Shown: positions 7,829-15,275, counted from the stretch's first letter. The stretch: DNA of 19,044 bases from CAYNST01 sp964399955 (GCA_964399955.1 CAYNST010000062.1:1-19044), one strand, 5' to 3'. Notes: generated by a model not told the origin, from the sequence alone. Numbers and translations are program-made.

Positions 7829-8057
7829 AGCGGCCTCCCAGGCAGCATTCTGCGCCTCGGGCGCCCTCGCGTGCCTGTTGCACCGTCTCTATGGCATGGG
7901 CTGCAACTGGGTTGCGCTCAAAGGCCATGATGGGGTCTGCAAAATGCACCTGTTGGTGCGGCTCAACCCAGGGGTTCCAGGTGACGCAGCCGGTGAGCGT
8001 TGCAGCAAGGCAGAGCAGAAGGCTGCGCAAGAGGTGGGAGGTTTTCATTTTGTTCAC
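7818..8057 (-). CDS. DUF4266 domain-containing lipoprotein
   Basis: A 79-residue small lipoprotein. A hydrophobic signal ends in the lipobox LTGC with Cys24; the residue after Cys is Val, which fits sorting to the outer membrane. The mature part carries WVEPHQQVHFADPIM and ends GARGAECCLGGRCGC, matching DUF4266 with its conserved ADPIM and Cys/Gly-rich tail. Four Cys at the C-terminus suggest metal binding or a redox role (inference). The start is GTG 8057, whose GTGA overlaps the TGA of the TlpA gene by three bases of stop and start; an internal ATG at 8048 is the alternative. It overlaps the DUF3570 gene by 11 bases. The family is commonly paired with DUF3570 and its function is not known. 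Confidence 0.85.
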   Translation of the reverse strand: MNKMKTSHLLRSLLLCLAATLTGCVTWNPWVEPHQQVHFADPIMAFERNPVAAHAIETVQQAREGARGAECCLGGRCGC

Positions 8058-8548
8058 TGCGCCAGAAGTTTCTGAATGATGGACCGGTACTTGTCTTCCT
8101 CGCCGGGGCGGTAACCCTTGTGCATGTGTACCAGCTCGCCGCGTTTGTCGATGAAATAACTGGAGGGCACGGCGGTATTTTGATAGAGGTTGGCCACAGT
8201 ACTCTGGCTGTCCAGTAGCACTGGAAAGGTCACCGGCGTCTGCTGCAGATATTCGCGGGCCTTACCGGACTGTTGGTCCAGGTTGATGCCCAACAGCACA
8301 AAGCCCTCATCCTTGAGGTCACTATACATTTGGCTCAGGGCCGGCATTTCCTGGCGGCAGGGGGCGCACCAGGTGGCCCAGAAGTTGATCATAACAACCT
8401 GCCCGCGCAGGTCCCGCAGGCGCACACTATTGCCGTCAACCGTCTGCAGCTCAAAATCCGGCGCCAGGTCGACTTCTGCCTCGGTGCAAGCCACCAGCGT
8501 TGGCAGCGTTATAAGTAGCCACAGAGCTGCGGTAAATACTTTGATCAT
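8054..8548 (-). CDS. TlpA-family thioredoxin-like lipoprotein
   Basis: A 164-residue periplasm-facing thiol-disulfide protein. ATG 8548 follows GGAG by six bases; a longer open frame upstream runs into the barrel gene and is not needed. The signal ends in the lipobox LVAC (Cys21), so it is probably a lipoprotein. The AlpA/ResA-like core has APDFELQTVDG, FWATWCAPCRQEMP with active-site Cys61 and Cys64, and the cis-Pro loop AVPSSYFID (Pro128). Proteins of this type reduce or rearrange disulfides outside the cytoplasm, for instance keeping CxxCH cysteines reduced for haem attachment. The operon's first gene encodes a two-CxxCH protein, so that is a plausible client (inference). It sits 14 bases after the barrel gene and its stop overlaps the DUF4266 start. 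Confidence 0.93.
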   Translation of the reverse strand: MIKVFTAALWLLITLPTLVACTEAEVDLAPDFELQTVDGNSVRLRDLRGQVVMINFWATWCAPCRQEMPALSQMYSDLKDEGFVLLGINLDQQSGKAREYLQQTPVTFPVLLDSQSTVANLYQNTAVPSSYFIDKRGELVHMHKGYRPGEEDKYRSIIQKLLAQ

Positions 8549-8562
8549 GGTTGTCTCCACCC

Positions 8563-9210
8563 TTAAAAGAACAGCGTCAATCCAAGCTGCGCTTCCATGT
8601 TTTGTATTTGTTTGTCTTCGCCAAAAATTGCGTGGGTGAGGACATGATTGCGAACTTCCAATCGCAGCGACAGCCAATCCGTTGCTGCCATGCGAAAACC
8701 GCCGCCAAACAGGTACGTCAGGTGCTCGTTGTCGGCAAACAGGGTGTTGCCCGCCCCGGCCAGCAGATACAGATTGCTGTGAAAAGACCAACGGCTCAAG
8801 TGAATTTCCCCCGGCAGCAAATTGAAGCCCAGCACCAGGTTGTAGTACACCAGGTCGCGCTCGGTCTCGGTCAACAACCGGGTGCCACCCAGGTGTTCGA
8901 TGCTGGATTCATCCAAAGTGGACGCACCGATGTTGAACTCGAAAAATACATCCTCGCTGATGTGCAGCGCCGCCCGCGCACCGAACACATCGTTGGTGCC
9001 AAAATCTTCAAACGCCATGACACCGGCGTAGAAGCCAAGCTCCAGGGTTTCGGCATCAATTTTGGCCTCCTGAATGACCCGTCGCTCCAGGTCCGGGCTG
9101 ACGATGTCGTCCAGGATGTCGGCTTCCTGACCCGCATCTGCGGCAAAGAGGGAAGAGCACGTCAGCGCTAGACCTAGGGTTAAAACAAGACGCTGAAACC
9201 GGCTTTCCAT
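8563..9210 (-). CDS. Outer-membrane beta-barrel domain protein (OMP_myx_plus-like)
   Basis: A 215-residue predicted outer-membrane barrel. ATG 9210 has AGAGG a normal distance upstream and opens a signal peptide (cleavage near SLFA-AD, residue 23). The mature N-terminus (ADILDDIVSPDLERRVIQEAKID) is followed by alternating strands (ETLELGFYAGVM, FFEFNIGAS, LYLLAGAGNTLF, FGGGFRMAATDWLSLRLEVR) and a C-terminal Phe, the signal for barrel insertion. It resembles the outer-membrane beta-barrel family first defined from Myxococcus-type genomes (TIGR04565); I judge this by the strand pattern and the ERRVIQEAKID/DWLSLR-type motifs, with moderate certainty. The gene overlaps the preceding SH3-barrel gene by 31 bases and precedes the TlpA gene by 14. 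The cognate function is unknown. Confidence 0.78.
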   Translation of the reverse strand: MESRFQRLVLTLGLALTCSSLFAADAGQEADILDDIVSPDLERRVIQEAKIDAETLELGFYAGVMAFEDFGTNDVFGARAALHISEDVFFEFNIGASTLDESSIEHLGGTRLLTETERDLVYYNLVLGFNLLPGEIHLSRWSFHSNLYLLAGAGNTLFADNEHLTYLFGGGFRMAATDWLSLRLEVRNHVLTHAIFGEDKQIQNMEAQLGLTLFF

Positions 9211-9938
9211 TCTTCGACCTCTTGGTTGGACTCGTGGGTGGTGAGCACGGTGTGCTTGTTGTATTCCAGTCGTGCCAGCACCCGGTGGGTGATGTGAGCC
9301 AGCAGGCCGCCGCCCAGGGTAAAGGCGGTGTCCGTGCGGTCTTCCGACTGCATCAGATACGTTTGCGGCGAGGTGGTCAAGCTGCCTGCACCCAAACTGA
9401 AGAAGGGCGACACCCGCCACCGGGGAGCGGCTTGATGAACCAGCTGCAGGCCGGTAAGCGTGGTGTTGGTTCGCACACCGAATGCCTGCGAATATTTGAG
9501 CTCTGCAGAGATGTTGGATGTCAACTGGTACCCGAGGTAGGCGGTGTAAGCATTGATCCCCTCCATTTGACCACCCATAAGGCCCGCCTGCCAGCGGTGG
9601 TGGTTACCACCAATAGCAGGGCTGGCGAAATCCAGCGGCTTGCCGTCCAAATCCAAAAGGCTGTGCAGGTCGCGCTTGCGGGCCCAGCCGCTCTTGCCGT
9701 CCTGGGTTTCTACTTTGAACCAATTGTTGCGGCTTTTGGTAATGCGCAGTTGTTCGTGCTTCTCCACCGCATGAAAGCGGGGGAACCCCCGCCCGGGCTG
9801 GACGTAGAGCTCCACAAACGGAGCGCCGTTGATCACCGTGATGCCCAGATCGTTGGCGGGGAATTGAGACTGGGCGTTGGCAGCCATGCTTAGCAGCCAA
9901 AGGCAAAGCGCCGCCCCTGCGCGCGCGCGGCCTAGCAT
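9180..9938 (-). CDS. SH3 domain plus outer-membrane beta-barrel protein
   Basis: A 252-residue two-part secreted protein. It has a signal peptide (cleavage near ANA-QS, residue 22), then a bacterial SH3-like domain (about 39-92: VELYVQPGRGFPRFHAVEKH, then WFKVETQDGKSGWARKRDL). A small barrel-like domain (about 112-252) ends in Phe. In related proteins the SH3 module faces the periplasm and may bind peptidoglycan or a partner peptide. The arrangement suggests an outer-membrane barrel anchored to the wall or to the neighbouring redox proteins (inference). ATG 9938 has no good ribosome site; it lies 48 bases after the di-heme gene, so reinitiation from that gene may drive it. It overlaps the next barrel gene by 31 bases. 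This fused pairing is not one I can match to a characterised protein. Confidence 0.78.
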   Translation of the reverse strand: MLGRARAGAALCLWLLSMAANAQSQFPANDLGITVINGAPFVELYVQPGRGFPRFHAVEKHEQLRITKSRNNWFKVETQDGKSGWARKRDLHSLLDLDGKPLDFASPAIGGNHHRWQAGLMGGQMEGINAYTAYLGYQLTSNISAELKYSQAFGVRTNTTLTGLQLVHQAAPRWRVSPFFSLGAGSLTTSPQTYLMQSEDRTDTAFTLGGGLLAHITHRVLARLEYNKHTVLTTHESNQEVEEWKAGFSVLF

Positions 9939-9986
9939 AGGAATTTGAGCTTATTAGTCATGTGCGTCCAATTCTGCCCCGGTTAT

Positions 9987-12551
9987 CTATTGGGTAGGGC
10001 CTACGGGAAAAGGGGTATTGTAATACTGCCCGCCAATATCCAGCCACTCGGCAAGCAAACGCAGCTCATCCGCCGACAGGCGGCCTTGATGCGAGGCATT
10101 ATTGGCAAAGAGCGCAAAGAAGCGCCCGCTGGCACGAGCCCCTTCAACGGATAACACTGCATTGGGACCGGATTGCACCGCTCCGGTTACGGTATCCTGT
10201 TCGTCGTCCGCCTGGCTCAGGTCAAATAACTGGGCGTAGGAGGTGACAAAGGGCTCGTGCGCCCGGGAGAGATCGCCGGTAAGCACCAGGTTGGCTGCAG
10301 GCTGAGTGGGATTGTGGCAGCTTACACAGGTGGCGTCTGCTACCTGGTTGCCAAACTCATCGCACTGGCGACGATCCGCCTGCCAAAGCGGCTGAATATG
10401 CTGCCGGTAGTTAATCACTGTGCGGCAGGATGCGTTCCAGCTGTTGGCAGTGGTGCATTCGGTGGGCGGACTCCACTGAGGCGCCTCAACCTCCAGGGGT
10501 TGGCAGTTGGAGGGGGTGTTGTTGATGGCGGCTTCTATCGCCTGATAGCGTAAGTGGATGGGGTCGCCCAAGGCGGCTCCGCGTTCGCTGTTGGTCCACT
10601 CGTCGGCAAAGGTGAGGTCCATGGTGGGTGCCCGCACGCCTATTGCTGCGGCGTAGTACTCCGCCATGGTTTGTCCTTGTTCAGGCAAAATCACCGCGTC
10701 TGCCAGGCGAGAGTTTGGAAAGGGCTCACCACCGACCGCGCCAAAGTTGCTGCTGGGAGCTTGCGCCTCTTCACGCCCATGCGGCTGCAGGCTGGCCGTG
10801 CTGTGACAGCCGCGGCAGTTGCGCTCTTCGCCGGCGCGCAGGCTGAGCCAAATGTCGTGTCGAGGGTTGATGCGCAGCCCGTCAGCGTCCAGCAAATCAA
10901 AGCTGAAGGCCACATCGGCAGGTATCTTGACTTTCACCGAGCCGTCCGGCTCAACCGGCACGTAACCCAGAATCTCGCGCATAAAACCCGCCGGTCCGAT
11001 CACCTGCGGAACCACCGAGTCATCGACCGGCAGAGGCACCTGTTTGACCAGGCGCAAAAAACGGATAGGCCGCGCCTCGACCTGTGTCTGATTTGGGTCC
11101 GCCAGCGTGAGCAGGCCTTCGGGTGCGGTATCCACACCGTCCAGGTCGTAGACGCTGCGAATATGCAGTACACCAGCAGCTTCGGCCACCAAATCTGGCA
11201 GGGGTGTCGTCTCTGGCTGCCATACAACTTGAGCCGGGCGTGGTGCCAGCACCACGGCGTCGGTGTACATGGTGCCCTCCGGTGGAACCTGCACCGGCAT
11301 TTGCGTCTGGTTGGCGCTGTCGTAAATCCACAAGCCAAACAGCGGCGGGGCCGGCTGCACACCTTCCTGGTTCAATAATGCCGGCGTGCAGGGGCGGGCC
11401 TCGGCGTCACCCGCAGTCAGCAGCCGACAGGGACTCCAACTCACCAGCAGCCGCTTGTTGTCTTCGCCGAGCGGGTACAAAGAGCTGTAGTTGCCGCCCG
11501 GGGAGACGGTCTGCCCGGTGGTATCGACGCTGCCTGCGGCCAAAGATGTTTGCGCCGGCCCGCTGGCCCCGGCGTTGTTGCGTACCGGCTGGTCGAGTTC
11601 GGTAAAATTTTGCGCATCAATGGCCACCAGGTCGCCGCCAAATTCGCTGCCAACCCGGGGGCGCAGGTTCACCGCCAGGCGGCCGTCGCCCAAAGGGAAG
11701 GGTGCGGCAAAGGTCGCCTCTGTCTGGTCAGTGCCGGTCAACTGGCTGTGGAAGCCGTAGTAGAGCTCGGCGCCGGTACCGTCCGGGTTGACGCGGTAAA
11801 GGCTTAGCTGGTCGTGTTGCGCCAGTGCGTCCCAGCGCAAATAGACGATGCGGCCGTCATCCAGTACGGCAGGAGCCAGGTCGTGGCTGGGATTGAAGGT
11901 GATCTGCTCAATGCTGTTCTTCCGGGTGTCCAGAACGTGTAAAGAGAAGCCCGGCCCCAGGTGCTGCTCATCCAGCGCTGTGAAGGCCTGTCTGCCTTCG
12001 GCTGCCAGAATCTGCTGACTGCGAACCTGGCGTGTGGAGGAGAACACCAGGCGGTGTTCGTCCAGGTAGCGTGGTGAAATGTCGTGGCCGGCGTCGGCCC
12101 GGGTGTCTGAGCCCAGCAAGCGGCGCGGCCTTGCTTGCGTGTCCAGGTCGTACTGCCAGAGGTTCCAGGTGCTGGGGCCGGTGGCCGGGTCCGTACGCAA
12201 GGCAAAAGCCAGCTTCCTGCCGCTCGGCGACACCGTCAAGTCTTTGACATCGTAGTCTCCGGCCACTAAACCGGCCGTGATTGCCGTGCCGGCCACGGAA
12301 GCGGCGGCGCGCTCCTTCAACACTATTCGGGCCGCGCCCTGAAAACTGCTGGGATCGCGTAGATCAACACTCGCAACCAGTGGGCGTTCCACATACGCAA
12401 CGGGGTAGTCCACCGATAGCGGATTCGGCTGTTGTGCGTCCCTGGGTGAAAATCCGCCGCCCGCATCGCAGGCGAACAGCAGCACCACAAAACCGCTGCA
12501 AACGACCCGGCTGCAAGCTGCCCTCGCAACCGTTAAGCTTCTTGCCCTCAT
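9987..12551 (-). CDS. Di-heme c-type cytochrome lipoprotein, PD40/HzsA-like
   Basis: An 854-residue exported protein resembling the hydrazine-synthase-alpha-related proteins: a beta-propeller-like N-terminal half with PD40-type repeats (LTVSPSGRKLAFALRTDP near 105-122, DDGRIVYLRW near 231) and a C-terminal cytochrome part. Two haem-binding motifs are visible, CRGCH (579-583) and CVSCH (742-746), the second preceded by the usual NYRQHIQPLW stretch. A hydrophobic signal ends in LFAC, giving lipid-modified Cys28; the next residue is Asp, which in Escherichia coli favours retention in the inner membrane. No hydrazine synthase beta/gamma partner is present, so hydrazine chemistry should not be assumed. 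It is the first gene of the minus-strand operon. The start has a GAGAG about ten bases upstream. Confidence 0.85.
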   Translation of the reverse strand: MRARSLTVARAACSRVVCSGFVVLLFACDAGGGFSPRDAQQPNPLSVDYPVAYVERPLVASVDLRDPSSFQGAARIVLKERAAASVAGTAITAGLVAGDYDVKDLTVSPSGRKLAFALRTDPATGPSTWNLWQYDLDTQARPRRLLGSDTRADAGHDISPRYLDEHRLVFSSTRQVRSQQILAAEGRQAFTALDEQHLGPGFSLHVLDTRKNSIEQITFNPSHDLAPAVLDDGRIVYLRWDALAQHDQLSLYRVNPDGTGAELYYGFHSQLTGTDQTEATFAAPFPLGDGRLAVNLRPRVGSEFGGDLVAIDAQNFTELDQPVRNNAGASGPAQTSLAAGSVDTTGQTVSPGGNYSSLYPLGEDNKRLLVSWSPCRLLTAGDAEARPCTPALLNQEGVQPAPPLFGLWIYDSANQTQMPVQVPPEGTMYTDAVVLAPRPAQVVWQPETTPLPDLVAEAAGVLHIRSVYDLDGVDTAPEGLLTLADPNQTQVEARPIRFLRLVKQVPLPVDDSVVPQVIGPAGFMREILGYVPVEPDGSVKVKIPADVAFSFDLLDADGLRINPRHDIWLSLRAGEERNCRGCHSTASLQPHGREEAQAPSSNFGAVGGEPFPNSRLADAVILPEQGQTMAEYYAAAIGVRAPTMDLTFADEWTNSERGAALGDPIHLRYQAIEAAINNTPSNCQPLEVEAPQWSPPTECTTANSWNASCRTVINYRQHIQPLWQADRRQCDEFGNQVADATCVSCHNPTQPAANLVLTGDLSRAHEPFVTSYAQLFDLSQADDEQDTVTGAVQSGPNAVLSVEGARASGRFFALFANNASHQGRLSADELRLLAEWLDIGGQYYNTPFPVGPTQ

Positions 12552-12652
12552 GCGGTGTTTCTCTCGTTCAGGTGTTCAGGATGGTTGGGGTGTCAGCGCA
12601 CATACGCTCTAATTGGGCGTGGGGCTTGCCGTCGATCCGATTTGCCGGGCTG

Positions 12653-12687
12653 CGAGGCCAGCTCTTCCCGTCGGGGGCAGGGCCTCG
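12653..12687 (-). promoter_or_regulatory. Hairpin in the probable leader of the di-heme operon
   Basis: CGAGGCC (12653-12659) pairs perfectly with GGCCTCG (12681-12687), and the loop holds a second small hairpin, CCCG-T-CGGG. It lies 102-136 bases before the di-heme start. Without a following T-run it is not an intrinsic terminator; it could affect leader folding or mark a regulator site. Confidence 0.3.
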
Positions 12688-12856
12688 GCTTGTTGCTCAA
12701 GAGTTCACCATTCACTGCAGTAGAGCACCTCATAAGTTAGCAGATATCGCCATATGGGACGCGTCTGCCCGGCGGTGCTCACCCCCGCATTTTGCAGAAA
12801 ACCCAACCAAATTCAAGTTTAGCAGCCCGTTTCACGAAGGCGTCGCAAGCTGGAAT

Positions 12857-12920
12857 GGTTCCTGCTAACTGGTTCCTGCTAAAGGTTCCTGGTATGGGTT
12901 CCTGGTATTGGTCCCTGCTG
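12857..12920. repeat. Five-copy 13-14 bp tandem repeat
   Basis: Five units follow the pattern GGTTCCTGSTA: 12857-12867, 12871-12881, 12884-12894, 12897-12907 and a diverged GGTCCCTGCTG at 12910-12920. The period is 14 then 13, 13, 13 bases. The first two units carry C at the variable position, the next two carry G. The period is not a multiple of three throughout, which argues against a protein repeat. Confidence 0.85.
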
Positions 12921-13206
12921 AAGCCAACCGGTGTAGCTTCTGCGGCCGCCACCGCTGTCGGGGCGGGCCTGCCGTCTGGCGGTGGGATGTCTCCCTGCGC
13001 TGTTTCAGCACCCATACTTGCTTAAACCCCTAACTCTTTCAGGTTAACTATACGGTTGACCAAGGTTTTGGGTATCGGTGACAGACATATTGCGGGGCCA
13101 TTGCACCGATTGTGACGCAGGGTAAGCGGGCTGCAAGGGGGGCAGGCAAGACTCCGAGAGCCTGGGTTCGCAAGTTGGCTTTGCTGTTTGTCGGTGCTGC
13201 CAGCAT

Positions 13207-13237
13207 TTTAGCGCGTGAGCAATGTTTTCGCGCCAAA
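13207..13237. repeat. Inverted repeat inside the unexplained element
   Basis: TTTAGCGCG (13207-13215) and CGCGCCAAA (13229-13237) pair at eight of nine positions around a 13-base loop. It lies within the open frame at 13112-13660. Confidence 0.35.
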
Positions 13238-13697
13238 CGGGAACGTCAGACGAAAATGCATCTCTATATAGACATTGCCCATCCAGGCCAATCGCCAGGC
13301 GCCATTATCCACGAGGGGCGGCATCAGGGTTTGGCCGGCTGGATGTGGGCACTTGCCGTCGCACCATACCACCCAGAACTGGCGGCGTACATGGCTACAG
13401 ACGACCTTCGCCAAATGGGAGGTCCCGTTTCTACCCAATGCAACCCCTCGGTGTCGCACCCTCGGGGGCAGTTCCTCCGTCCATACACTCGCCTTTCGAG
13501 GCCGTTTCATGCCCGTTTGCTTCGCACCCGCCCAACGCACGGGTTAACGAACGTTGATGGACGGCCGGTAACGGTGCCTGCCTGCAACGGGAGCCGGGGT
13601 GCAGGGGCGGGTGGCAGACAGAAACACGTTCTGAATCGAGATAGTCATCATGCTTTTTAGATTTTTTTGCACGAGTTAACAGGAAATACTGGCGCAG

Positions 13698-13715
13698 TAA
13701 TCAACATGTTGGTTA
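13698..13715. promoter_or_regulatory. Probable MarR-type operator
   Basis: TAAtCAACATGTTGgTTA is an 18-base palindrome with eight of nine pairs matching, ending 27 bases before the MarR start. It overlaps a possible -10 box TATTAT (13714-13719). MarR dimers bind palindromes of this length at their own promoters, so autoregulation by steric block is likely (inference). Confidence 0.5.
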
Positions 13716-13742
13716 TTATGTCACCACCGATGTGTCATAGAG

Positions 13743-14183
13743 ATGAGCAGTTCCATGAGCCAATCGATAGAAGCCTTACCCATACTTTTACAAAAAGCCC
13801 GTGAAGCCTCTGTGGCGCAAGTGCGTCAAACGCTGGCGGAATTTGACCTGACAGAGCAGCAGTGGCGGGTGATTCGCACGGCCTACGAATGCGGCGAGCT
13901 GAACGCGCAGGAGTTGGCCAGCCGCAGCGCCATTTTGGGGCCCAGCCTGTCGCGTATTCTCAACCGCCTGGAAGGCGACGGATTATTGACGCGCAAGACG
14001 GCCAAGAATGACCTGCGGGAGCTGACCATCAAACTCAGCGCCGCCGGCAAGCGCTTGCATAACAAAATTCAACCAATGGTGGCCAAGCATTACGACGAAT
14101 TTGCCGTCAAGCTGGGGCCCCGCAAGTCCAAACAACTGGCGGAACTCCTGGAGTACGTCAGCAGTCTGGGCAGCGAAGCCTAA
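13743..14183 (+). CDS. MarR-family transcriptional regulator (HpaR-like)
   Basis: A 146-residue winged-helix regulator. The DNA-binding region is clear (about residues 37-90: LTEQQWRVIRTAYECGELNAQ, LASRSAILGPSLSRILNRLEGDGLLTRK), flanked by dimerisation helices. The LTEQQWRV and ILGPSLSRIL signatures are those of the HpaR branch, which represses aromatic-acid degradation operons; no aromatic degradation genes are here, so the target may differ. ATG 13743 has only a weak GAG before it; ATG 13755 is an alternative. The palindrome at 13698-13715 suggests autoregulation. It is followed by a hairpin and then the short-chain dehydrogenase gene on the same strand, which is the most obvious candidate target together with its own gene. 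Confidence 0.92.
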   Translation: MSSSMSQSIEALPILLQKAREASVAQVRQTLAEFDLTEQQWRVIRTAYECGELNAQELASRSAILGPSLSRILNRLEGDGLLTRKTAKNDLRELTIKLSAAGKRLHNKIQPMVAKHYDEFAVKLGPRKSKQLAELLEYVSSLGSEA

Positions 14184-14191
14184 GTCGCCTC

Positions 14192-14226
14192 GCGGGCGCG
14201 CGTTGTACATCAGACGTCGCGCCCGC
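14192..14226 (+). terminator. Strong hairpin after the MarR gene
   Basis: GCGGGCGCG (14192-14200) pairs perfectly with CGCGCCCGC (14218-14226), with an additional CGT/ACG inner pair. It begins eight bases after the MarR stop. The following bases (TCTCCTACCCCTT) are pyrimidine-rich but not a clean T-run, so termination may be partial. Confidence 0.5.
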
Positions 14227-14324
14227 TCTCCTACCCCTTGCCACTTTGGCCTGCTAACATATCGCCTTTTGCGCGCACCGTTTGATGTAAGCGCCGGAAT
14301 TTGCGGCCCACTTCAAGGTGCGTC

Positions 14325-14332
14325 AAGGGAGG
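14325..14332 (+). promoter_or_regulatory. Ribosome binding site that fixes a TTG start
   Basis: AAGGGAGG lies five bases before TTG 14338. No ATG or GTG near the beginning of the dehydrogenase fold has a comparable site, so this decides the start. Confidence 0.75.
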
Positions 14333-14337
14333 CAAAG

Positions 14338-15045
14338 TTGAAAAAACTGGCAGGTAGATGGGCACTGGTAACCGGTTCCAGCCGAGGCATTGGCCAGCAG
14401 ATAGCCTTGGGCCTGGCACGGCTGGGCTGCAATGTAATTGTTCACGGTCGTGACGCCGAACACTGTTCCGCGACTCTGGCACAGGTTGAAGCGTTGGGTG
14501 TAGAGGCAAAGGTGGCGGCCGGCAGTCTGGATTCGGCCGAGCAGGTGGACGCACTGATCAAAGACGTGCTGCGTCTGCGGCCTGAAGGCGTGGACATTCT
14601 TTACAATAACGCAGCCATCAATAATACGCCCACACCGGTTATGGATTTCACCGCCGCCGACTGGATGCATACCTTCCAGGTCAACGTATTTGCTCTGGTC
14701 AGCTTGAGCTCTGCGCTAGCCCCCCTTATGCAGGCAAGGGGCTGGGGGCGGATAATCAATCTCACCTCCGGCATTGCCGGGCAGCCGAATTTAGCCCCCT
14801 ACAGTGCGTCCAAGGCGGCGGTTGACAAGTTTACCCAGGATTTTGCCTGTGAATTCAATGACCAGAACGTGCTGGTCAATCGCGTGGATCCTGGCTGGAT
14901 ACGCACGGATTTGGGCGGACCGGATGCGTGGGACGATGTGGAATCCACGGTGCCCGGCGTTTTGGTGCCGGCTTTGTTACCCGACCACGGCCCCAGTGGT
15001 CGATTCTACGCCGCTCAGGATTTCAAAGATTTGTGGAGCCTCTGA
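14338..15045 (+). CDS. Short-chain dehydrogenase/reductase (SDR)
   Basis: A 235-residue NAD(P)-dependent oxidoreductase starting at TTG. The classical SDR fold is complete: the nucleotide-binding TGSSRGIG (12-19), NNAA (90-93), the structural Asn116, catalytic Ser144, and YSASK with Tyr155 and Lys159, then PGWIRTDLGG after the active site. The Arg/His pattern after the second strand (HGRD, 36-39) suggests NADP preference, as an inference. The frame is open 79 codons upstream into the MarR gene, but homologous sequence begins at KKLAGRWALVTG and the strong ribosome site sits there. The substrate cannot be told from sequence. It follows the MarR gene on the same strand, 154 bases downstream, and may be its target. 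Confidence 0.92.
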   Translation: MKKLAGRWALVTGSSRGIGQQIALGLARLGCNVIVHGRDAEHCSATLAQVEALGVEAKVAAGSLDSAEQVDALIKDVLRLRPEGVDILYNNAAINNTPTPVMDFTAADWMHTFQVNVFALVSLSSALAPLMQARGWGRIINLTSGIAGQPNLAPYSASKAAVDKFTQDFACEFNDQNVLVNRVDPGWIRTDLGGPDAWDDVESTVPGVLVPALLPDHGPSGRFYAAQDFKDLWSL

Positions 15046-15251
15046 GTGGAGCTACTGCCGAATCGGATGCGGCTTCAAATGCTGGCCAAGTAAGCTGCGT
15101 AGATGTCTGCGTGTTTCGCAGTGTCGCCGTCTTACCGTACGCCACATCGCCTCAGATAGGTTGGGTCGTGGTGTAGTGTCTACGGGTTGCTCGCTTTTAC
15201 AATACATGACTCTGCCCTTTTGCCCTTCGTGCCCAATGGTTCAGTCAAGCC

Positions 15252-15275
15252 GGCGCCTGAGGCGTCTGTTTTTTT
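15252..15275 (+). terminator. Intrinsic terminator downstream of the dehydrogenase
   Basis: GGCGCC (15252-15257), loop TGA, GGCGTC (15261-15266) form a six-pair stem with one G-T pair. Seven T follow (15269-15275). It is about 205 bases after the dehydrogenase stop on the same strand. Confidence 0.65.

Larger units (their letters stand above)
12552..13742. other. Long gene-free stretch with repeats
   Basis: About 1.2 kb between the divergent di-heme operon and the MarR gene. It contains the leader hairpin at 12653-12687, the tandem repeat at 12857-12920, an open plus frame at 13112-13660 that I do not accept as a gene, a hairpin at 13207-13237 and the palindrome at 13698-13715. Small frames at 12779-13015 (minus) and 12792-13025 (plus) simply read through the repeat and have no ribosome sites or recognisable domains. 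It must hold the promoter of the di-heme operon, but I cannot point to convincing -35/-10 boxes. Confidence 0.6.

Noticed and set aside
9987..12551. A hydrazine synthase or anammox locus
   Set aside because: Only an alpha-like relative is present; no beta/gamma subunit or hydrazine dehydrogenase gene is nearby and the setting is an outer-membrane operon.
12779..13025. Small open frames on both strands across the tandem repeat
   Set aside because: They only read through the repeat, lack ribosome sites and have no recognisable sequence.
13520..13600. Integron attC-like site (GCCCAAC and GTTGATG near GGGTTAACG)
   Set aside because: The paired core boxes and stem of a real attC do not line up, and no integrase or cassette series is present.
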